A DNA stretch of 64,000 nucleotides from Ornithinimicrobium cryptoxanthini (GTDB lineage: Bacteria; Actinomycetota; Actinomycetes; Actinomycetales; Dermatophilaceae): the NCBI RefSeq assembly GCF_023923205.1, contig NZ_CP099490.1:620001-684000 (forward strand), given 5' to 3'. Every line of letters starts with the position of its first letter. Positions within the stretch are counted from its first letter, which is position 1. Made by a program: the position numbers and the translations under genes. The notes beneath the pieces were generated by a model. That model was not told the origin of the DNA, searched no databases, and saw nothing but the letters and a program-made list of their open reading frames with translations. Below, piece after piece: positions 59,123 to 64,000 of this stretch.

Positions 59123-61662
59123 CTGTCAACACCTCTCCCGCTGCCGGGGGCAACCCCGTGTTCGACGAGGGCGCCGACCTCCCGGCCGAGCCGGACGTGA
59201 AGATGGTCGACCTGACCATCGACGGGGTCGACGTCAGCGTCCCCGAGGGGACCCTGGTCATCCGGGCCGCCGAGCAGATCGGCGTCGAGATCCCGCGGTT
59301 CTGCGAGCACCCGCTCCTGGACCCGATCGCCTCCTGCCGTCAGTGCCTGGTCGAGGTCGCCACCCCCGACCGTGAGGGCAACGTCAAGGCGATGCCCAAG
59401 CCGCAGCCGTCGTGCGCGGTGGCGGTCTCGCCGGGCATGCAGGTCAAGACGCAGCACACCTCGCCGGTCGCCGACAAGGCGCAGCACGGCCAGATGGAGT
59501 TCCTGCTGATCAACCACCCGCTGGACTGCCCCGTCTGCGACAAGGGCGGCGAGTGCCCCCTGCAGAACCAGGCGATGTCCAACGGCCGGCCGACCTCGCG
59601 CTTCGAGGACATCAAGCGGACCTATCCCAAGCCAATCAACATCTCCTCGCAGGTGCTGCTGGACCGCGAGCGCTGCATCCTCTGCGCCCGCTGCACCCGC
59701 TTCTCCGACCAGATCGCCGGTGACCCGTTCATCGCGCTGATCGAGCGCGGCTCGTTGCAGCAGGTCGGCATCTATGAGGAGAAGCCGTTCGAGTCCTACT
59801 TCTCCGGCAACACCGTCCAGATCTGCCCGGTCGGCGCGCTGACCGGCGCGGCCTACCGCTTCCGCTCCCGTCCCTTCGACCTGGTCTCCACGTCCAGTGT
59901 CTGTGAGCACTGTGCGTCCGGTTGCTCGATCCGCACGGACCACCGGCGCGGCTCGGTGCTGCGCCGCATGGCGCTGACCGACGACCAGGTCAACGAGGAG
60001 TGGAACTGCGACAAGGGCCGTTGGGCATTCACCTACGCGACCCAGCCCGACCGGCTGCGCGACCCCGTCGTCCGTGGCGCGGACGGCGCCTACCACGTCG
60101 CCACCTGGGACGAGGCGTTCGCTGCCGCGGCCAGAGGTCTGGCCGCCGCCCACGCCGCGCAGGGAGTCGGGGTGCTGGTCGGAGGGCGCAGCTCGGTCGA
60201 GGACGCCTACGCCTACAGCAAGTTCGCCCGCACCGTCCTGGGCACCAACGACATCGACTTCCGGGCTCGGCCGCACTCGGCCGAGGAGACCAACTTCCTG
60301 GCCTCGCACGTCGTGCGGCGCACGGACGTGACGTATGCCGACGTCGAGGCTGCCTCCTCCGTGCTGCTGGTGGGTCTGGAGCCGGAGGACGAGAGCCCGA
60401 TCCTGTTCCTGCGGATGCGCAAGGGGTTCCTGAAGAACAGGACGGCCGTCTTCTCCCTCGCGCCGTTCGCGACCCGTGGTCTGGGCAAGATGGGCGGGAC
60501 GTTGATCCCGACGGCTCCGCGCACGGAGACCGAGATCCTGCAGGCGATCGCGGCGGACCGCTCAGGTCAGGCCGGTGACGGCTCTGACCCGGTCACCAGC
60601 GCTGCCGCGTCGCTGACCCACGACTCGATCATCCTCGTGGGCGAGCGCCTGGCGCTGGTCCCGGGCGGCCTGTCCGGAGCCGCCGCGCTCGCCGAGGCCA
60701 CCGGTGCCCGCCTGGCGTGGGTCCCGCGTCGTGCGGGCGAGCGTGGAGCACTCGAGGTCGGCGCGCTGCCGAACCTCCTGCCGGGCGGACGCCCGGTCGC
60801 TGACGAGGCGGCCCGCGACGCCGTGGCACACGCGTGGGGGACCGGTCTGCCGGACACGGCGGGCCGAGACACCCAGGGCATCCTCGAGGCTGCGGCCGCG
60901 GGAGAGCTCAGCGCGCTAGTGGTGGGCGGCGTCGACCCCGACGACCTGCCGGACCCGGCCCTGGCCCGTCAGGCACTGGACCGCACGTTCGTCGTGTCGC
61001 TGGAGTTCCGCGAGTCCGTGGTCCACGAGTTTGCCGACGTGATCCTTCCGGTGGCTCCCCAGCAGGAGAAGGCTGGTGCCTACGCGGACTGGGAGGGCCG
61101 CCTGCGCACGTTCGATCAGGCGCTGGCCTCCAATGCGCTCAGTGACCATGCCGTGCTCGACCTGGTGGCTGCGGAGATGGGCACCCAGCTGGGAGCACGC
61201 GACCTGACCGCGCTGCGGCACGAGATGACGGCGCTCGGGCCCTGGGAGGGCACCACCGACCTGCACCGGGTCTCGGCCGCCCAGCTCGCTGGCCCCGCTC
61301 AGGGCGAGGCTGTCCTGGCCACCTGGCACCACCTGCTCGACAGCGGCTCCATGCAGGACGGTGAACCGTTCCTCGCCGGCACGGCACCGCGCTCCGTGGC
61401 CCGGATCTCCGCCGGGACCGCAGAGTCCGTCGGACTCACCGAGGGCGCGCACCTGGCGGTCAGCACCGAGCGCGGCACCATCAGCCTGCCCGTCGAGCTC
61501 ACCGAGATGCCGGACCACGTGGTCTGGGTCCCGACCAACTCGCCCGGGTCCGCTGTGCGTGCCACCCTGGGCGCCGAGGCTGGCTCTATCGTGGCCATCG
61601 CGGCCAGCCAACCGGCTGACGCGACGACGGCGAGCCACACCGCCACAGGAGGTCACGCATGA
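59119..61662 (+). CDS. nuoG: NADH-quinone oxidoreductase subunit G
   Basis: The 847-residue subunit has an N-terminal 2Fe-2S ferredoxin domain ([15 protein letters not shown]), the His-Cys-type region [17 protein letters not shown], and a further 4Fe-4S site [10 protein letters not shown] with ICPVGALT. It also has the extra N7-type motif CEHCASGC with CDKG, then a molybdopterin-oxidoreductase-like domain. Electrons pass through its clusters toward NuoI and NuoB. The N7 motif is kept, as in E. coli and Thermus and unlike mitochondria. The start and stop both overlap neighbouring genes by 4 nt. Confidence 0.96.
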   Translation: MTVNTSPAAGGNPVFDEGADLPAEPDVKMVDLTIDGVDVSVPEGTLVIRAAEQIGVEIPRFCEHPLLDPIASCRQCLVEVATPDREGNVKAMPKPQPSCAVAVSPGMQVKTQHTSPVADKAQHGQMEFLLINHPLDCPVCDKGGECPLQNQAMSNGRPTSRFEDIKRTYPKPINISSQVLLDRERCILCARCTRFSDQIAGDPFIALIERGSLQQVGIYEEKPFESYFSGNTVQICPVGALTGAAYRFRSRPFDLVSTSSVCEHCASGCSIRTDHRRGSVLRRMALTDDQVNEEWNCDKGRWAFTYATQPDRLRDPVVRGADGAYHVATWDEAFAAAARGLAAAHAAQGVGVLVGGRSSVEDAYAYSKFARTVLGTNDIDFRARPHSAEETNFLASHVVRRTDVTYADVEAASSVLLVGLEPEDESPILFLRMRKGFLKNRTAVFSLAPFATRGLGKMGGTLIPTAPRTETEILQAIAADRSGQAGDGSDPVTSAAASLTHDSIILVGERLALVPGGLSGAAALAEATGARLAWVPRRAGERGALEVGALPNLLPGGRPVADEAARDAVAHAWGTGLPDTAGRDTQGILEAAAAGELSALVVGGVDPDDLPDPALARQALDRTFVVSLEFRESVVHEFADVILPVAPQQEKAGAYADWEGRLRTFDQALASNALSDHAVLDLVAAEMGTQLGARDLTALRHEMTALGPWEGTTDLHRVSAAQLAGPAQGEAVLATWHHLLDSGSMQDGEPFLAGTAPRSVARISAGTAESVGLTEGAHLAVSTERGTISLPVELTEMPDHVVWVPTNSPGSAVRATLGAEAGSIVAIAASQPADATTASHTATGGHA

Positions 61663-63185
61663 GTGCGCTGGGCGTCGTCACCGAGCTGGCGGCATACTCT
61701 CCGACCGCTCTCGCGGCAGTCCCCGTCCCGCTCTCTGACCTGCCGGTCGCCGACTTCAGCGACACCCCCTGGTGGCTGTCGCTGATCAAGGCCGTCGGGA
61801 TCTTCGTCTATCTGCTCCTCTCGGTCCTGGTCGTCATCTGGTTCGAGCGCCGCCTCATCGGCCGCATGCAGCAGCGGCCCGGCCCCAACCGGTTCGGCCC
61901 GATCGGCATCCTGCAGACGCTGGCTGACGGCCTGAAGCTGATCATGAAGGAGGACGTCACCCCCACCAACGCGGACAAGGTCATGTTCGTCCTGGCCCCG
62001 CTGATGGTCGGTTCGCTGGCGTTCGTCTCCTTCGGGATCATCCCGATGGGTGGCGAGGTCTCGATGTTCGGGCACACCACCCCGCTGCAGCTGACCGACA
62101 CCCCGGTCGCAACCCTGCTGGTGCTGGCCGTGGCCGGTGTCGCCGCCTACGGCTTCGTGCTCGCCGGATGGTCCTCGGGATCGACCTACCCGCTGCTGGG
62201 TGGACTGCGCTCGACTGCTCAGGTGATCTCCTACGAGATCGCGATGGGCCTGTCCCTGGTCGCGGTCTTCCTCTACGCCGGCTCCATGTCGACCAGCCAG
62301 ATCGTGGCCGCGCAGGACCGCTGGTGGTTCGCCTTCCCGCTCTTCTTCTCCTTCGTGGTCTACGTGATCACCATGGTCGGCGAGACCAACCGGTTGCCGT
62401 TCGACCTGGCGGAGGGCGAGGGCGAGCTCGGCGGTGGCTTCCACACCGAGTACTCCTCGATGAAGTTCGGCATGTTCTTCCTCGGTGAGTACATCAACAT
62501 GTTCACCGTCGCGGGACTGGCCACCACGCTCTTCCTGGGCGGCTACCACGCCCCCTGGCCGATCGGTGCGATCAACGACGGCATGTTCAGCGAGGGCTGG
62601 TGGGGCATCCTCTGGTTCACCCTCAAGATGTGGAGCTTCATCTTCTTCTATGTCTGGTTGCGAGGTTCGCTCCCGCGCGTGCGCTACGACCAGTTCATGA
62701 AGCTCGGCTGGAAGGTGCTCATCCCGCTGTCACTGGTGTGGGTCGTGGCCGTGATCCTGATGCGCGCCGCCGACCCCTCGATCGGCTACTTCGGGTCTGG
62801 CCGCTGGCCGGTCATCATCACCACCGCACTGGTCATCATCAGTGTCGTGGGCGGCATCATGCTCCTGATGAGCTATCTGGAGAAGAAGGAGGCCGCCACC
62901 CTCGAGGCCCGACGCCCACCGGTCGAGGTCGACCCGTTCGCTGGTGGCTTCCCGGTGCCGCCGCTGCCGGGCCAGACCTTGGTGGAGCCCTCGCGCCGTG
63001 GCCCGGCCGTGGCCCAGGCCGCACCGGTTGCCGGCACCGCCGGCAGCGGCAGGGACAGGGCCAGCACCGCTGTCCTCGACGACACGAGCGCCGACGACGA
63101 CAGAACCGACGACGACAGAACCGGCAACGGCAGAACCGGCAACGGCAGAACCGACAACGGCAATGGGGAGGACTCCCGTGGCTGA
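61659..63185 (+). CDS. nuoH: NADH-quinone oxidoreductase subunit H with long C-terminal tail
   Basis: The protein has 508 residues, well above the usual 320-440. The first 415 form the eight-helix NuoH core with [19 protein letters not shown], the acidic loop [37 protein letters not shown] and [17 protein letters not shown]. The extra 90 residues are hydrophilic and end in 5-residue repeats [20 protein letters not shown] encoded by 15-bp DNA repeats. The tail is cytosolic and probably disordered. NuoH links the quinone site to the proton-pumping subunits. The nuoI start lies 8 nt before the nuoH stop. Confidence 0.95.
   Translation: MSALGVVTELAAYSPTALAAVPVPLSDLPVADFSDTPWWLSLIKAVGIFVYLLLSVLVVIWFERRLIGRMQQRPGPNRFGPIGILQTLADGLKLIMKEDVTPTNADKVMFVLAPLMVGSLAFVSFGIIPMGGEVSMFGHTTPLQLTDTPVATLLVLAVAGVAAYGFVLAGWSSGSTYPLLGGLRSTAQVISYEIAMGLSLVAVFLYAGSMSTSQIVAAQDRWWFAFPLFFSFVVYVITMVGETNRLPFDLAEGEGELGGGFHTEYSSMKFGMFFLGEYINMFTVAGLATTLFLGGYHAPWPIGAINDGMFSEGWWGILWFTLKMWSFIFFYVWLRGSLPRVRYDQFMKLGWKVLIPLSLVWVVAVILMRAADPSIGYFGSGRWPVIITTALVIISVVGGIMLLMSYLEKKEAATLEARRPPVEVDPFAGGFPVPPLPGQTLVEPSRRGPAVAQAAPVAGTAGSGRDRASTAVLDDTSADDDRTDDDRTGNGRTGNGRTDNGNGEDSRG
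63093..63167. repeat. 15-bp tandem repeat in the nuoH tail
   Basis: Units of 15 bp run in frame: GACGACGACAGAACC twice, GGCAACGGCAGAACC twice, and a shortened fifth. They encode DDDRT and GNGRT. Being multiples of three, they can expand or shrink without frameshift, close to the overlapping nuoI start. Confidence 0.88.
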
Positions 63186-63939
63186 CCAAGGACATCAGGC
63201 CAAGCACTCGGAATCAGCGTCCGGGCGCAGCAAGGGCGCGGAGGTCGCCAAGGTCCCACCGGCGGACACCCCGCCTGCGACGGTGACCCGCCCCGACGGG
63301 ACCGAGGAACAACCCGGCTTCCTCGAGGAGCTGTTCGCCCCCGTCGCGGGTTTCGGCGTCTCGTTCGGGACCATGTTCCGCAAGATCTACACCGAGGAGT
63401 ACCCCGAGAAGCCGCGCCCCACTGCGGCCCGGTTCCACGGACGGCACCAGCTCAACAGATACCCCGACGGCCTCGAGAAGTGCATCGGGTGCGAGCTGTG
63501 CGCGTGGGCCTGCCCCGCGGACGCCATCTATGTCGAGGGCGCGGACAACATCGAGGGCGCCCGCTTCTCTCCCGGTGAGCGCTACGGCCGCGTCTATCAG
63601 ATCAACTACCTGCGCTGCATCTTCTGTGGGATGTGCATCGAGGCGTGCCCGACGCGAGCCCTGACGATGACCAACGAGTACGAGCTGGCGGACAAGGGCC
63701 GCGCTCCGCTCATCTATGAGAAGCACCAGCTGCTCGCCCCGGTGCGCGAGGGGCAGCTGCCCCCGCCGTTCCCGATGGCTGAGGGCACCGTCGAGCGCGA
63801 CTACTACCGCGGCAAGGTCACTGCCCCGACCAGGGAGCAGCGTGACTTCGTCTTCGCCCGGGACAAGGCAGCCCAGCGGGCCGCCGAGGTCAAGGCCGCC
63901 GGGGACGACAAACCCGACCACGAGGAGGTGTCCCGGTGA
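63178..63939 (+). CDS. nuoI: NADH-quinone oxidoreductase subunit I
   Basis: The product of 253 residues has two 4Fe-4S ferredoxin motifs, [12 protein letters not shown] and [12 protein letters not shown], the N6a and N6b clusters that pass electrons from NuoG to NuoB. About 60 residues precede the core and a charged 50-residue tail follows, so it is longer than the typical 160-190. The GTG at 63178 overlaps the nuoH end by 8 nt and has GGGGAGG upstream. The stop overlaps the nuoJ start by 4 nt. Confidence 0.95.
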   Translation: MADQGHQAKHSESASGRSKGAEVAKVPPADTPPATVTRPDGTEEQPGFLEELFAPVAGFGVSFGTMFRKIYTEEYPEKPRPTAARFHGRHQLNRYPDGLEKCIGCELCAWACPADAIYVEGADNIEGARFSPGERYGRVYQINYLRCIFCGMCIEACPTRALTMTNEYELADKGRAPLIYEKHQLLAPVREGQLPPPFPMAEGTVERDYYRGKVTAPTREQRDFVFARDKAAQRAAEVKAAGDDKPDHEEVSR

Positions 63940-64000
63940 GCGGTGGTGAGGCCCTGCTCTTCTGGGTGCTGGGTCCCGTCATGGTGCTCGGCGCCCTCGG
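63936..64000 (+). CDS. nuoJ: NADH-quinone oxidoreductase subunit J, N-terminus (cut by window end)
   Basis: Only the first 21 codons are present: a GTG overlapping the nuoI stop by 4 nt, then [20 protein letters not shown], the first membrane helix of NuoJ. Its position after nuoI makes the assignment secure. The remaining subunits (K to N) should follow outside the window. Confidence 0.88.
   Translation, partial: MSGGEALLFWVLGPVMVLGAL

Overview
The window reads as a chromosomal segment of a high-GC actinobacterium, most plausibly a member of the Micrococcales (Intrasporangiaceae/Ornithinimicrobiaceae-like). Supports are the very GC-rich codon use, an ECF42-type sigma factor with DGPF proteins, a Rex-type operator before a 14-gene-type nuo operon, menaquinone (not ubiquinone) genes, a bacterial XPB helicase, a DUF3263 protein and CIRCE elements before a groEL that has no groES beside it. 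I saw no tRNA, rRNA, CRISPR array, insertion sequence, prophage or origin. Gene density is high, and many genes overlap by 4 nt (GTGA or ATGA). The genus is not determined.

Layout. 1-3.3 kb: the tail of a flavin monooxygenase, a BASS-family transporter and two SDR enzymes. 3.3-7.1 kb (minus): FUSC transporter, HSD10-like dehydrogenase and acyl-CoA dehydrogenase. 7.1-10.3 kb: molybdate regulator and modABC. 10.3-12 kb: a small operon with twin operator-like dyads encoding a ribbon-helix-helix protein, a DUF4097 beta-repeat protein and a 44-residue protein. 12-17.1 kb: DUF3263, ung, SGNH hydrolase, MBL-fold hydrolase and prpE. 17.2-19.1 kb: CIRCE-controlled groEL. 19.1-23.6 kb: ArsR/MFS pair, WXG100 protein, YnfA-like protein, DUF4031-Nudix fusion and HD hydrolase. 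23.6-32.1 kb: HelD-family helicase, HtrA-like protease, a four-gene DGPF/YCII cluster with its ECF42 sigma factor, and a two-component system. 32.2-39.8 kb: XPB helicase, mvaB, a DUF222-HNH gene flanked by tandem repeats, GNAT and M13 peptidase. 39.8-53.4 kb: menD, helicase-associated protein, DUF5129-like membrane protein, three GNATs, isochorismate synthase, menG, and a cNMP/CBS/DUF294 protein with its DnaQ-type exonuclease. 53.4-64 kb: nuoA to nuoJ (nuoJ is cut by the window end).

How it fits together. menD, isochorismate synthase and menG make menaquinone, the electron acceptor of the complex I encoded next to them. A near-perfect Rex site just downstream of the predicted nuo promoter suggests control by the NADH/NAD+ ratio. 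The ECF42 cluster has its own predicted sigma-factor promoter and looks self-regulated. Many genes start 6 to 8 nt downstream of a TANNNT-like -10 box with no ribosome binding site, which points to widespread leaderless transcription. Genes inside operons instead rely on overlaps or Shine-Dalgarno sites.

The least explained items are the RHH/DUF4097/44-aa operon with two dyads 22 bp apart, a 68-bp nested dyad before the MBL-fold gene, and a tandem 20-bp repeat lying inside the coding region of menD in two reading frames. Tyrosine codon choice in prpE also depends strongly on the next base.
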